Positions 38,251 through 47,857 of a DNA stretch of 64,000 nucleotides are shown here, one piece after another (within the stretch, counting starts at the first letter, position 1; each line of letters begins with the position of its first letter). The DNA is taken from NCBI GenBank assembly GCA_018114805.1, contig CP073042.1, positions 6,059,501 to 6,123,500 on the forward strand, given 5' to 3'. A program made the position numbers and the translations under genes. The notes beneath the pieces were generated by a model. It was not told the origin of the DNA. It worked only from the letters and a program-made list of their open reading frames with translations, and did not search any database. The stretch is from Candidatus Streptomyces philanthi (lineage in GTDB: Bacteria; Actinomycetota; Actinomycetes; Streptomycetales; Streptomycetaceae).

Positions 38251-38551
38251 GTCACCCTCGGGCGACGGAGTCCGCCCGCGTGGTCGCACGGCGGGCCGTG
38301 TGGTGAAGGTCGGTTCCGCCCCTCGTCCGGCACCGTGTCGATCTCGGTGTGGCCCGGCACGCGCTCGAGTGCGGGCCGGTCGGCTGGGGCACGACCGGGC
38401 GGTCGCCACCCGGTCAGACGCGATAGTCCTCCGTTTCGAGGCCACCGTCCAGGTCGCCGCGACCGGAGAACGGCCGTGACCGGCCCGCGCTGTCGGCCCC
38501 TCATGTCATGCTGACCGTGATCAGGGCCGACACGGTGAGGGGCGGGCAGCG
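38251..38551. other. 301-bp intergenic region
   Basis: No gene is supported on either strand. A short inverted G/C region just after the ATPase stop may weakly terminate transcription. GGGGCGGGCAG just before 38552 is only a weak ribosome binding site for the acidic protein. Confidence 0.4.
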
Positions 38552-38881
38552 ATGGGGGCCGAGTACTACGGCGCCGACAGCGAGAACGGCGACCGCGTCG
38601 ATGACCCCTCCGAGGACGCGCTGTTCATGATGATCAGCGACCTCGACGACTCCGACAACACCTTCGTCGTCGTCCATCCCGACCAGGACAGCCCCGTCTG
38701 GTCCGCCTCCGTGGCCGTCCTGGATGAGGGTGGTTACGAGATCGTCCGCCGTGACGCCACCCGCGACGAACACGAGGTCACCACGGCGACCAGCGCCGAC
38801 GACATCGCCCGCGACCTCACCATCTGGATGGCCGCCCGCGACTTCCCCGGGCGGCCGACCAGTCGGGCCAACGGCTACTGA
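38552..38881 (+). CDS. small acidic hypothetical protein
   Basis: 109 residues from ATG 38552, strongly acidic. It opens MGAEYYGADSENGDRVDDPS, then EDALFMMISDLDDSDNTFVV, a beta-rich core (VHPDQDSPVWSASVAVLDEG, GYEIVRRDATRDEHEVTTAT) and a helix DDIARDLTIWMAARDFPGRP. The beta-beta-beta-alpha pattern and acidity recall Imm1-like immunity proteins, but no toxin gene is adjacent, so I do not assign that role. Frame intact, codon use typical of the window. Confidence 0.65.
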   Translation: MGAEYYGADSENGDRVDDPSEDALFMMISDLDDSDNTFVVVHPDQDSPVWSASVAVLDEGGYEIVRRDATRDEHEVTTATSADDIARDLTIWMAARDFPGRPTSRANGY

Positions 38882-38968
38882 CGCACCGTTCGAGGCCGTG
38901 TGCGTCACGCGGGCAAGGCGTGCGCCGCCGGGCGGCGGTGGTCCGGTGCGGGCCGTCGTCGCGGAGGG

Positions 38969-39615
38969 TCAGCGTGGCGCGCCGTACCAGCGCCACCGGG
39001 TCAGCCGTGGGCGGTCGGGCAACTCGCCGCGGCCGGTGGACCAGAGCAGGGTGGGCCAGGGGTCCGTGGTGCGTGGGGAGTCGGGGAAGAGGCGCGCCAG
39101 GACCCGTGCGCACACGTCGGCGGGCGGGGCCCAGTCGAGGCCGAGGCCCTCGGCCAGGTCCTGGGTGTGCACCAGGGTCTCCACGAGCTCCATCGCGGCG
39201 AAGCCCTCCGGGTCGGAGGCACCGAAGACGTGGTGGGCGCGCACCTGGGGCGGTTTCGTACGGACCATGGCGACCAGCAGCGCGGCGCTGGCCTCCAGCA
39301 CCCGCAACAGGCCGTCGGGGCCCGCCGCGCGGTCGGCGTGGATGGCGTTGGCGGGGCCGCCTGGCCTGCGGCTCTCCCAGACGAACGGGACGTCACCGGT
39401 CATTGGCGGTGTGGCGGGGCCGAGTGCGCGGCGTAGGCGAAGAGGTCGTCGCTGAGGCGCTCGACGGTCTCCTAACAGTCCCACTCCAGCGTGCCGGCCT
39501 TGCCCTCCCACGCGGCGGCGGGCGCCTGTCGGAGTGTGGCGACGGCATGGCGTACGGCTCGTTCGAGGTCGTCCGCGGTGACCGGGGAGCGCGGTGCTTC
39601 GGTTGGTGGAGACAT
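38969..39615 (-). pseudogene. DinB / maleylpyruvate-isomerase-like protein (in-frame TAG and frameshift)
   Basis: ATG 39615 (MSPPTEAPRSPVTADDLERA), about 215 residues. Mycothiol-dependent maleylpyruvate isomerase N-terminal-like (DinB four-helix bundle): TLEWDC-x-ETVERLSDDLFAYA, then DGLLRVLEASAALLVAMVRT, and FAAMELVETLVHTQDLAEGL with the late metal-binding H. A TAG (39472-39474) sits between DC and ETVE where relatives have Trp (TGG), and a frame change near 39430 follows. The upstream divergent LacI gene lies 84 nt away. Confidence 0.75.
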
Positions 39616-39698
39616 GCCGGGAACCTTAGCGAGGGGGTCCGGAAGGGCCTCCTCCGCACGGCCCGCCGGAGCCGGCCGCGCCGGTGCCGGTACGGTCG

Positions 39699-40769
39699 CT
39701 ACGAGGCCACGTTGTGTGCGGGCGGGATCTCCCCCGAGCCGCGGGCGATCAACCGGGTGGGCAGCACGACCTGTCGGGGCTCTTCCTCGGCGCCCTCCAG
39801 GCGGCGGAAGAGCATGTTCGCCGCGGTGCGGCCGAGTTGCGCCGCGTCCTGGGCCACGACGGTGACCCCGGGGGAGAGCAGGTCGGCGAGTTCGAAGTCG
39901 TCGAAGCCGACCAGCGCGGCCCGGCCGGGCCGCGCCGCCAGCACGCGTACGGCCGTGACGGTGACCCGGTTGTTCCCCGCGAACAGCGCGGTCACCGGCT
40001 CCGGTCCGGACAGCATCGCCTCGGTCGCGGCCAGTACCCGGCTCGGTTCGGTGGCGCCCAGCGACATCCACGCCTCGTTCACGGGCAGGCCGGCGGCGGA
40101 CATCGCCGCCCGGTAGCCGCGCAGCCGCTCGATAGCGGTGTGGATGCGGGGTTGGTCGCCGATGAAGCCGATGCGCCGGTGCCCGTGCGCGATCAGGTGG
40201 GCCACCGCGTCCCGGGCGCCGCCGAAGCTGTCGGAGAGCACCGCGTCGCAGTCGATCCGGCCGGCCCGGCGGTCCACGAAGACGGTGGCGACGCCGGCCG
40301 AGATCTCCGGCTCCAGGTAGCGGTGGTCGTCGCCGGCCGGGATGACCACCAGGCCGTCCACCCGGCGGGCGCACAGCGCCAGCACCAACTCCTTTTCCCG
40401 GGCCGGGTCCTCGGCGCTCGAACCGTTGATGAGCAGCGCCCCGTGGTCCCGGGCGACCTCCTCGACGGCGCGGCTGAGCGGCCCGTAGAAGGGGTCGGCC
40501 AGGTCTTCGAGGACCAGGCCGACGCTCGCGGTGCGGCCCTTGCGCAGGATGCGGGCGCTGTCGTTGCGGCGGAAGCCGAGGGCGGTGATCGCTTCCTGTA
40601 CGCGGCGTTCGGTGTCGGGCGTCACCCCGGGCTCGCTGTTCACCACGCGGGAGACCGTCTTCAGGCTGACCCCCGCGCGGGCCGCGACGTCCTTCATGGT
40701 GGGCCTGTTGCCGTAGCGAGGAGAGGTGGTGCCGTTGCGTTGTGTGGTGCCCCGGGCCGGGTCAGTCAC
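39699..40769 (-). CDS. LacI-family transcriptional regulator
   Basis: 356 residues, intact, ATG 40769. N-terminal helix-turn-helix MKDVAARAGVSLKTVSRVVN at residues ~25-44, followed by the hinge helix (RRNDSARILRKGRTASVGLV), then a periplasmic-binding-protein-like sensor (GFIGDQPRIHTAIERLRGYR, TALFAGNNRVTVTAVRVLAA, ALVGFDDFELADLLSPGVTV). It faces the ROK kinase gene across a region containing a perfect LacI-type operator (40830-40841), so repression of that gene and itself in response to a sugar is likely. Confidence 0.93.
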   Translation of the reverse strand: MTDPARGTTQRNGTTSPRYGNRPTMKDVAARAGVSLKTVSRVVNSEPGVTPDTERRVQEAITALGFRRNDSARILRKGRTASVGLVLEDLADPFYGPLSRAVEEVARDHGALLINGSSAEDPAREKELVLALCARRVDGLVVIPAGDDHRYLEPEISAGVATVFVDRRAGRIDCDAVLSDSFGGARDAVAHLIAHGHRRIGFIGDQPRIHTAIERLRGYRAAMSAAGLPVNEAWMSLGATEPSRVLAATEAMLSGPEPVTALFAGNNRVTVTAVRVLAARPGRAALVGFDDFELADLLSPGVTVVAQDAAQLGRTAANMLFRRLEGAEEEPRQVVLPTRLIARGSGEIPPAHNVAS

Positions 40770-40829
40770 GGTGCGCTCGTCCTGTCGCTGGATTGTCTGT
40801 TGGCGGCGTCGGGTCGAGCATAGCCTCTA

Positions 40830-40841
40830 GACAACGTTGTC
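40830..40841. promoter_or_regulatory. LacI-family operator palindrome
   Basis: GACAACGTTGTC is a perfect 12-bp palindrome with the central CG typical of LacI/PurR-family operators. It lies 61 nt upstream of the lacI-type ATG (40769) and 139 nt before the ROK ATG (40980), suited to controlling both divergent genes. Confidence 0.75.
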
Positions 40842-40979
40842 AAATTCGACGGAGACTATGACCGGAACCGGGGTGCGCACGCCCCGACGCCGGGCCGCGT
40901 ACATTCGGCTCCCGCCCGTCCCACAGGACCGTCCCGGGCACGCCAACCAGCCCCTCATCGCCTGTCAGGAGACCGCCCC

Positions 40980-41957
40980 ATGTCAGATGAGCTCGTCGCC
41001 GCGCTGGACATCGGCGGCACCAAAATCGCGGGCGCGCTCGTACGGGGGACCAGCGCGCTGACTGTACGGGCACGACGGGCCACGCCGGCACGCACATCCG
41101 GGCCCACGGTGATGGCCGAGGTGCGCGCCGTGCTCGACGAGTTGACCGCGAGCCCCCAGTGGTCACGGGTGGTCGGCATCGGCAGCGCGGGCCCGGTGGA
41201 CGCCTCGGTAGGCACCGTCAGCCCGGTCAACATCCCTGGCTGGCGCGCGTACCCGCTGGTCAGCCAGGTGCGCCAGGCCGTGGGCGGGCTGCCGGTCACG
41301 CTGGTCGGCGACGGCGTCGCGATGGCAGCGGCCGAGCACTGGCAGGGCGCGGCACGCGGCTGCGCCAACGCGCTGTGCATGGTCGTGTCCACCGGCGTCG
41401 GCGGCGGCCTGATCCTCAACGCTCGGCCCCACCTCGGCCCCACCGGCAACGCCGGGCACATCCGGCACATCAGCGTCGATCTCGACGGCGACCCGTGCCC
41501 CTGCGGCAGCCAGGGCTGAGTCGAGCGCATCGCCAGCGGCCCCAACATCGCGGCGCGGGCCGTCGTGGGCGGCTGGCGGGCGGGGCCCGAGGGCGCGGGG
41601 GCCGCCGCCGTGGCCGCCGCTGCCCGGGCCGGCGACGCCGTCGCCCGCGCCTAGTACGAGCGCGCAGCACAGGCGCTGGCGGCCGGCATCGCGGCCACCG
41701 CCACCCTGGTGGAGGTCGAACTCGCGGTCGTCGGTGGCGGCGTCGCGGGCGCCGGCGAGGTGCTCTTCGCTCCGCTGCGCCGCGCCCTGCGCGACTACGC
41801 GCGGCTGTCCTTCGTCCGGGAGCTGTCCGTCGTGCCAGCTCAGATGGGCACCGACGCCGGCCTGGTCGGCGCGGCCGCGGCCGCCGCGCGGGCCAGCGAC
41901 GTCGCCGGCTTCGGCACCGCGGCCGGGACGCGCTCCGGGCAGTGCGTGGGGCCGTAA
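40980..41957 (+). pseudogene. ROK-family sugar kinase (two in-frame stops)
   Basis: ATG 40980; 325 codons in one unbroken frame apart from two stops. ATP-binding ALDIGGTKIAGALV, active-site region GIGSAGPVDASVGTVSPVNI, GDGVAMAAAEHW (catalytic Asp) and GVGGGLILNARPHLGPTGNA are all present. The zinc motif reads CPCGSQG-TGA-VERIASGP: the stop (41517-41519) replaces the conserved Cys (TGC) of CxCGxxGCxE. A second stop TAG is at 41652-41654 (ARA-TAG-YERAAQALA). C-terminal VVGGGVAGAGEVLFAPLR is intact. Probable glucokinase-like enzyme controlled by the divergent LacI protein. Confidence 0.85.
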
Positions 41958-42060
41958 GGCCCGCGACGGGCCGGGGCCTAAGCTGAGCCCACGCGGCGCC
42001 AGCACACCCGCGCGGGAGAGACTAGGGCGTGGCACGAGTGTGTGAGGGGAAGACGGCACG

Positions 42061-44201
42061 GTGAGTACGGGGGACGGCGCGGACCTGACCGGCAGGTTGC
42101 TGGGCGGAAGATACCGGGTCACGCGGCAACTCGGGCGCGGCGGCATGGGCGTGGTCTGCGCGGCCGTCGACGAGGTGCTCGGCCGCGAGGTCGCGGTCAA
42201 GGTGCTTCCGCGCCTTCACCGACCGCCGGGCCGGCCGAACTGGCCGACCTGCGGACCCGGATGCGCCGCGAGGCGCGGGCGGCGGCCCGTATCCGGCACT
42301 CCGGCGTGATCACCGTGCACGACGTCGCGGAGGAGAACGGTCTGCCCGTCATCGTGATGGAGCTGATCGACGGGCCCTCGCTGGACGACGTTGTGACGAC
42401 CGAGGGCGTGCTGGACCCGGCGCGGGCCGCCGCCATCTGGGCTCGAGTCGCCGAGGCGCTGGGCGCCGGTTACGAGGTGGGCGTGCACCGCGACGTCAAG
42501 CCGGGCAACGTGCTGCTCGACCGCGCGAGCACGCCGGGGGCGTACGGCACCTTGGCCCAAGCCGGCGCCGGCCGGGTCGTCCTCACGGACTTCGGCATCG
42601 CCACCATGGACGCGCCCGACGACGGAGCTGCCACCAAACTCACCCACAGCGGCGAACTCATCGGCTCACTCGACTACCTGGCCCCCGAACGTGCCCAGGG
42701 ACACGAACCGGGCCCGGGGTCCGACGTTTGGGCGCTGGGCATGGCGCTGTACGCGGCCGTCGAGGGCTCCTCCCCGTTCCGCCGCACCTCGGTGTGGTCG
42801 ACGCTGACCGCCATCGTGACCGAGCCGCTGCCCGAGCCGCGCCGCGCGGGGCCGCTGACCCCGGTGTTGTGGGCCCTGATGGCCAAGGACCCGGCGGCCC
42901 GCCCGACGGCGGCCCAGGCCGCCGCGATGCTCGACGCGGTGGCCGCGGGGCACGCCCCGCCGCTCGCGTCGGGCCCGGGCGGCGCGTACGGGGTACCGGG
43001 TGTTCCGGCGCACGGATCGGGTGGCGACTGGGGCCAGCGGCCTGTCGGCACCCGTCAACAGGCGCCCGACCCCGGCGCCTTCGCCGCGCCGGCCAGGGGA
43101 GCGGGGCGGGCGCGCACGGCGTGGTCCCGGCGCACGGCGCGATGGGCGCGGGCGGCGCGGAGGGTGGGCTCGGTGGTTCGGGCGTGGCTGGGGCCGCGGG
43201 CGGGCCGGAGCCGCTGGTGTGCCGGGGGCGGTGGGTGGTCCCGGTGCGTCGGGTGCGGGTGCGGGTGCCGTGCCCGGGGTGCCCGGGCCGGTGGGGGCCG
43301 CTGGCATGGCGGGGGCTTCCGGCGCGGCCGGGGCGACGCCGCACGCACCGGGGCCGGCGGGGTCGGCGGGACCGGCGGGGCCGGTGGGGTGGCCGGGCGT
43401 GGCGGGCAGGGCGAGGGCGCGGGGGAGGTGCTGGTGGCCGGCGGCGGTAGGGCCACGCGGCGGCTGCCCGCCCGCCGGCGCGCCCGACGCGGCACGCTGG
43501 CCGCGGTGACGGCTGCCACCGTGCTGCTGGGCGGCGGACTGACGTACGCGCTGATGGACCGGGGTGGCGGCGACGAGGCGCGGGCGGGCGACGGGTCCTC
43601 GGGGCACCCCGCCGACGGCGCCGAGCCGGGTGCCGTCGACCCGCACGGCTGGGCGGGCGAGCCGGAACAGGGCGGTGCCAAGGGCAAGCGCGGATCGGGG
43701 GCCAGCGCGTCGCCGACGCCCACGGGCTCGGGCGAACCCACGGAGCGAAGCGACGACGAGCGCGGCACGGACGACGCTGACGAGCGCGGCAAGGGCGACG
43801 GGGACGGCGCGAAGGACGCTGACCGGGACGCGGCGGGTAAGGAGCGCGAGGGCCGGGAGGACCGGCCGAGCGCCTCCGAGCCCGGGCCCGGCGCCTCGAC
43901 CCAGGCCCCGGCGCCGGTGTGCCACCCGTCGGGCGCCGGTGCTGGCAAGCACGACTGCACGGTCTGGAAGTCCGCGACCTCCTACACACGCGACGGCGCG
44001 CGGGCGGGGACCCTGAACCAGGTCACCAACTACTTCTTCTGTCAGGAGAACCTGGGCCGCCGCGAGACGCCGGGCGCCTGGACCAACGTGTGGTGGGCCA
44101 AGACCGACGACGACAGCGGCAACGCCGGAGTGTACGTCAGCGTCGTCTACCTCAAGGGCGGGGCCAACGACCAGCCCGCCCCGGGCCTGCCCGTGTGCTG
44201 A
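42061..44201 (+). pseudogene. receptor-like serine/threonine protein kinase (one frameshift)
   Basis: GTG 42061, about 713 residues. Kinase domain: GRYRVTRQLGRGGMGVV (P-loop), VAVKVL (Lys), VHRDVKPGNVLLD (catalytic loop), LTDFGIATMD (DFG), SDVWALGMALYA. A base change near 42215 separates the first 50 residues from the rest. The kinase is followed by a long Gly/Arg-rich linker, a single membrane helix (LAAVTAATVLLGGGLTYALM, ~43500-43555), an acidic Asp/Lys/Gly-rich extracellular stretch and a C-terminal Cys-containing domain (CHPSG, HDCTVWKS, NYFFCQENLG, ending PVC). Pkn-type receptor kinase; no PASTA repeats. Confidence 0.85.
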
Positions 44202-44926
44202 CCGGCTCGCCTCGCCTCACCCCGCCCCGCTCCGCGCCGGCCTGTGCCCCGGCCCGCTCTGGCTCTGACCCCCGCCCGGGGCTGGTCCCGGCGCGGCCCC
44301 GGCAGCGGCGGCCCCGGTGTTGGCCACCGGACTCGGAGCCGAGCCGTCCGGGGTCGGTTCCATCCCGTGGCGGTGTCTGACGGCGGGAATACGACACGGT
44401 GAAGTGACGCGGTGTCGGGCGCGCGGGTGCAGTCGCGGAGCGCAGGGGCGCGTACGGAGGAGCGCAGGCGCGCGGGCCTGCGCGGATGACCACCGCCCGG
44501 GTCTGCCGAAGCCTCGGCGCGATGGCGCGCCCGCCCGTCCCGCGCCACGCCGCCGCGTGGCGCACGCGGCGGCGCACGGCGCACCCCGGCGGCCCGCCGC
44601 TCGCCCCGGGCGCGCCCTCGCGTGACCCGCGCGGCGGCGCCGGACGGCGATGCCGCGAACCCCGGCCCGGCCACGGCCGACTGCCGCGTTACCGGCGGTT
44701 TCCCGGGGGTCGGTGGGGCGGCGGTGCAGCCAGGGGTTCGCGGCCGGCCGGCACGAGCCGACCGGCGTCGGGGCGCCGCGCGACGGGCCCGAAGACCCCG
44801 TCGCTGGCCCCCGCTTCCCGCCCGGCGACCCGTCGTCGGCCCGGGCGCGCCCCCTCCGAACCGCACACGTTTTCGTGGCACGGTGATGCGGGCAACTGTC
44901 TGGGGGCTACGGAGGAGGGGGAACCC
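44202..44926. other. 725-bp gap without a supportable gene
   Basis: Very GC-rich; open frames in it are Arg/Pro/Ala-rich and lack any recognisable pattern or plausible start with ribosome binding site. A moderately A/T-rich patch at 44385-44412 could be a promoter. The last 20 bases carry GGAGGAGGGGGA, the ribosome binding site of the AAA-NUDIX gene. Confidence 0.4.
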
Positions 44927-45977
44927 GTGATCGTATGGCTGAACGGCACGTTCGGTGCGGGCAAGAGCAGCACGGCGCGTGAGGTGTGTGAACTGCTGCC
45001 CGACAGCACGTTCTTCGACCCCGAACTGATCGGCGGCGGCCTGCGCGCGATGTTGCCGAGCAAGCGCCTTGCCGAGCAAGCGCCTTGCGGAGGTGGGCGA
45101 CTACCAGGATCTGCCCTCCTGGCGGTGACTGGTGGTGGACACCGCGGCGGCACTCCTCGCGGAGGTGGGCGGAGTGCTGGTGACGCCCATGACGCTGCTG
45201 CGGCAGGACTACCGGGACGAGATCTTCGGCGGGCTGGTGTCCCGCCGCATCCCCGTGCAACACATCCTGCTCCATGCAGAGGAAACGATCCTTCGCGAGT
45301 GCATCGAGGACCAGGCGCTCGTCCCCGATCAGCCCGAGGGCGACGCGGCGATCCGCAAGTGGTGCCTGGACCACCTTGAGCCCTACCGCGGGGCACTGCT
45401 CTGGCTCACCGCCGACGCACACGTCATCCGCACCGACCAACTCACCGCGGGCCAAGCAGCGGAGCGGATGGCCGACGCGGTACGGGACGGCGCGGGCGCC
45501 TGCACGATGGTGCAGACGCCGCGCCCCACGGCGGAGACGGTGGCCTCGTGGGTGTTGCTCTTCGACGAGGACGACCGCGTACTGCTCGTCTATCCCACCT
45601 ACAAGCCCGGCTGGGAGTTCCCGGGCGGTGTGGTCGAGCCCGGCGAGCCCCCCACCCGCGCCGGGGTCCGCGAGGTGGCCGAGGAGTTGGGCATGCGCCT
45701 CGCCGATCCGCTGCGACTGCTGGTCGTGGACTGGGAGCCGCCGAACCCGCCGGGATACGGCGGACTGCGCCTGCTCTTCGACGGCGGCCGGCTCAGCGGG
45801 AGTCAGGCGGGGGAGTTACTGCTCCCCGCGGAAGAACTCCGCGGCTGGCGCTTCGTCACGGAGGACGAGGCGGCCGACCTCCTGCCCCCGCACCGCTGGT
45901 ACCGACTGCGCTGGGCCCTCCGCGCCCGTGAGCGCGGTTGCCCCATCTACCTGGAGCAGGGCCTCCCGGTCACCTGA
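44927..45977 (+). pseudogene. AAA (P-loop kinase-like) + NUDIX hydrolase fusion (16-bp duplication and TGA)
   Basis: GTG 44927 behind GGAGGAGGGGGAA; about 345 residues when repaired. N-terminal P-loop domain IVWLNGTFGAGKSSTAREVC (Walker A GxxGAGKSS) with FFDPELIGGGLRAMLPSKRL, VTPMTLLRQDYRDEIFGGLV and VQHILLHAEETILRECIEDQ: a TmrB/shikimate-kinase-like family. The C-terminal NUDIX domain carries GVVEPGEPPTRAGVREVAEE then ELG (the G-x5-E-x7-REVxEELG box). A 16-bp tandem duplication (45055-45086) shifts frame, and a TGA (45126-45128) lies in WR-TGA-LVVDTAAALL. Possibly a nucleotide- or antibiotic-modifying enzyme. Confidence 0.78.
45055..45086. repeat. 16-bp perfect tandem duplication inside the AAA-NUDIX gene
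   Basis: GCCGAGCAAGCGCCTT occurs at 45055-45070 and 45071-45086. One copy gives LPSKRLAEVGDYQDLPSWR; the duplication shifts the frame by one. Confidence 0.85.
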
Positions 45978-46136
45978 ACCCCGCGCGCCCCGCGCGACGT
46001 CGGTCACCGCACTGAGCCTTCGCCAACCTGAAGACGCGGGTCACAGGGCTGGCACGACGGTCTACCGTGCTGCCCGTGCTGGTCATGGGGGGCTTCTACG
46101 GCATAGGTCGTCCGTCAGCGCGGTCGGTTCGCCGGT

Positions 46137-46168
46137 TCCTGCTGGCCGTGACTCCTGCTGGCCGTGAC
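46137..46168. repeat. 16-bp perfect tandem duplication upstream of the decayed 46.2-kb gene
   Basis: TCCTGCTGGCCGTGAC is repeated head-to-tail at 46137-46152 and 46153-46168, in non-coding sequence 38 nt before the ATG at 46206. Confidence 0.85.
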
Positions 46169-46205
46169 CCGGTGGCCCTCTACGGTCCGGTGTCTGGGCC
46201 CCGGA

Positions 46206-46640
46206 ATGGTGGAACGTGTCACCGCCCGGCGCGCGGAGCTGGACGAACCCGAAGAACATCTGGCCAGGCAGTTGGCTAAGGCTCGGGCCGAGCGTGACGA
46301 ACTCGCGGCCACTGAACGGGTACGTCAGCGGTGAGCGGCTCGCCGGGGAGCGAGCTTCGGCCGCGCCGACGCCCGGGGAGGTGGGCGGCCGGGCGTGACG
46401 CTGGTCCCGCACCGCGCGTCCGGCGTGGCGGAGGGGCTCGGTCGTCGGACTGCCGGCGCGTTCTCGCCGCCGTGCGGCAGGGCACCGGACCGGTCGTGGC
46501 CCGGCCAGGGCTGCGAGACGCTGGGGGCATCAGCGTGCGGGCCGGGCTGGAGTCGCCGCGCGGGAGACTGGTCAGGCCGGCCGACCATGGTTGGCCTCGG
46601 AAGCCGCCCGACGGCCGGCCGGTTCACCGCTCGCCCGTGC
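46206..46640 (+). pseudogene. degraded coiled-coil / winged-helix protein of a type often found beside transposases
   Basis: Begins ATG 46206: MVERVTARRAELDEPEEHLA then RQLAKARAERDELAATERV, an N-terminal coiled coil, and stops at 46332. In other frames it continues GERLAGERASAAPTPGEVGG, VTLVPHRASGVAE, VLAAVRQGTGPVVARP, VRAGLE and HGWLRKPPDGRFTA, which is the winged-helix-like C-terminal part of a small Streptomyces family. At least three frame changes. I know the family only as a hypothetical protein that recurs in IS-rich regions. Function unknown. Confidence 0.55.
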
Positions 46641-46893
46641 CCAGGGGCGCTGCCGCACCGATGGCGCCCGCTGATTGGGCTCCCCACCCTCCGGGCTGTC
46701 CCCCCCGGGTCTGCTCATCTGGCGCGTCTCCGCTACCCGTGCGGCGGTCTGTACGGCTTTGCTGGCGCGGAAGACCCGGCGCGTGCCCACGACAAAGGGG
46801 TTTGCATGTGCCGTGGCGGCATGTGGTCCAGTAGGCGACGAGCACGACATCGAGAGGTTCCCTCGCATACCCCTTCCTGCGATTCCCCGCCGG

Positions 46894-47744
46894 GTCAAGA
46901 TCGGCGATGCCGCCGCGTTCGCCGGGACCACCCCCGCGCCATCCGCCACTACCACGCCATCGGGCTGCTCGCCGAACCGGAACGCGGCATGGACGACCGC
47001 CGCCGCTACGGGTACGACGACATGATCCGCCTGCTGTGGATCCGCAGGATGGCCGATGCGGGCGTCTCCCTGGCTGACATCCAGGCCGCCTTTGAGGACA
47101 CCAGCGGCGTCGAGCAGTCCCTGGCCCGCCTGGAGGAGTCCCTCGCCTCCCAGGCTGCCGCCATCGAGACTCAGCGGGCCGCCGTGAACCGTCTCCGCGA
47201 GGTGGGTAGCCCTCTTGGTCTGCTCTCACCGCTGGTCACCGGCCGTCTGCGCGACCTGCCGACCGGAGCCCTGCACTCTGCCGACCTCGATCCCCTCCTG
47301 GTCACGGAGCGCGTTCTGGGCCCCCTGGGCGCCGCCGTCCAGGCCGACCGGTTCGTCGTACTGGCCACTCACCCCGAACTGCGGGCCTAGGAGGACCGAC
47401 TGGCCGAGGCCGAGGCGGCCCTGGACGACACCATGTCCCCCGACGACCTCCGCATCGAGGACCTGGCCGCCCAGCGATGTGATCACGAGACCGCCCTGGC
47501 AGCCGCCATCGAAGGATCCTGCCTGGAAGAGGCCCTCAACGACCTTCTGGACGGGCTGGACGAACTGGACGGGGAGGACGAGCACACCGGCGAGGCAGAA
47601 GACCGGGCAAGGATGAGCATGCTGGAGGCCGTCGGCACGATGCCGTTCGACTTCTCCCCGGCCCGTGTCCGGTACGAGGAACGCGTCATCGAACTGTCTC
47701 ACTCGGCCGATCAGGCCGGCGACAGGGACCAACGAGCCCGCTGA
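46894..47744 (+). pseudogene. MerR-family transcriptional regulator (frameshift, TAG, start lost)
   Basis: The N-terminal helix-turn-helix reads VKIGDAAAFAGTT then, after a frame change near 46935, PRAIRHYHAIGLLAEPERGM and DDRRRYGYDDMIRLLWIRRM, typical of MerR. No good start codon precedes KIGD (the expected GTG is GTC), so 46894 is approximate. A helical dimerisation region follows (DTSGVEQSLARLEESLASQA). A TAG at 47388-47390 splits HPELRA-TAG-EDRLAEAEAALDD, and the frame then continues intact to 47744 with an acidic C-terminal domain. Effector unknown. Confidence 0.75.
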
Positions 47745-47857
47745 CTGGCACCGCGCCCAGAGCGGGCCCCACAAGAGCAGCCCGGAGTGGTGCGGCGCGA
47801 GCGCGACACCGGTGCCCCCGGAGGCTGTGGGCTGTGCGGTGTACGAGAACCAACGAG

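Noticed and set aside
38552..38881. Immunity protein of a toxin-immunity pair
   Set aside because: Acidic and Imm1-like in pattern, but neither neighbour is a toxin and no secretion-linked gene is adjacent.
41517..41519. TGA at a conserved Cys position of the ROK kinase as a selenocysteine codon
   Set aside because: The Cys is a structural zinc ligand, a second stop (TAG) follows 45 codons later, and I see no obvious SECIS-like stem just downstream; mutation or error is simpler.
42950..43500. Pro/Ala-rich minus-strand frames opposite the Ser/Thr kinase linker
   Set aside because: They mirror the Gly/Arg-rich linker of the kinase and have no start signals.
45978..46205. Terminal inverted repeats bounding an IS around 46-48 kb
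   Set aside because: The only perfect repeat is a direct 16-bp tandem duplication at 46137; no matching inverted copy was found near 48250.
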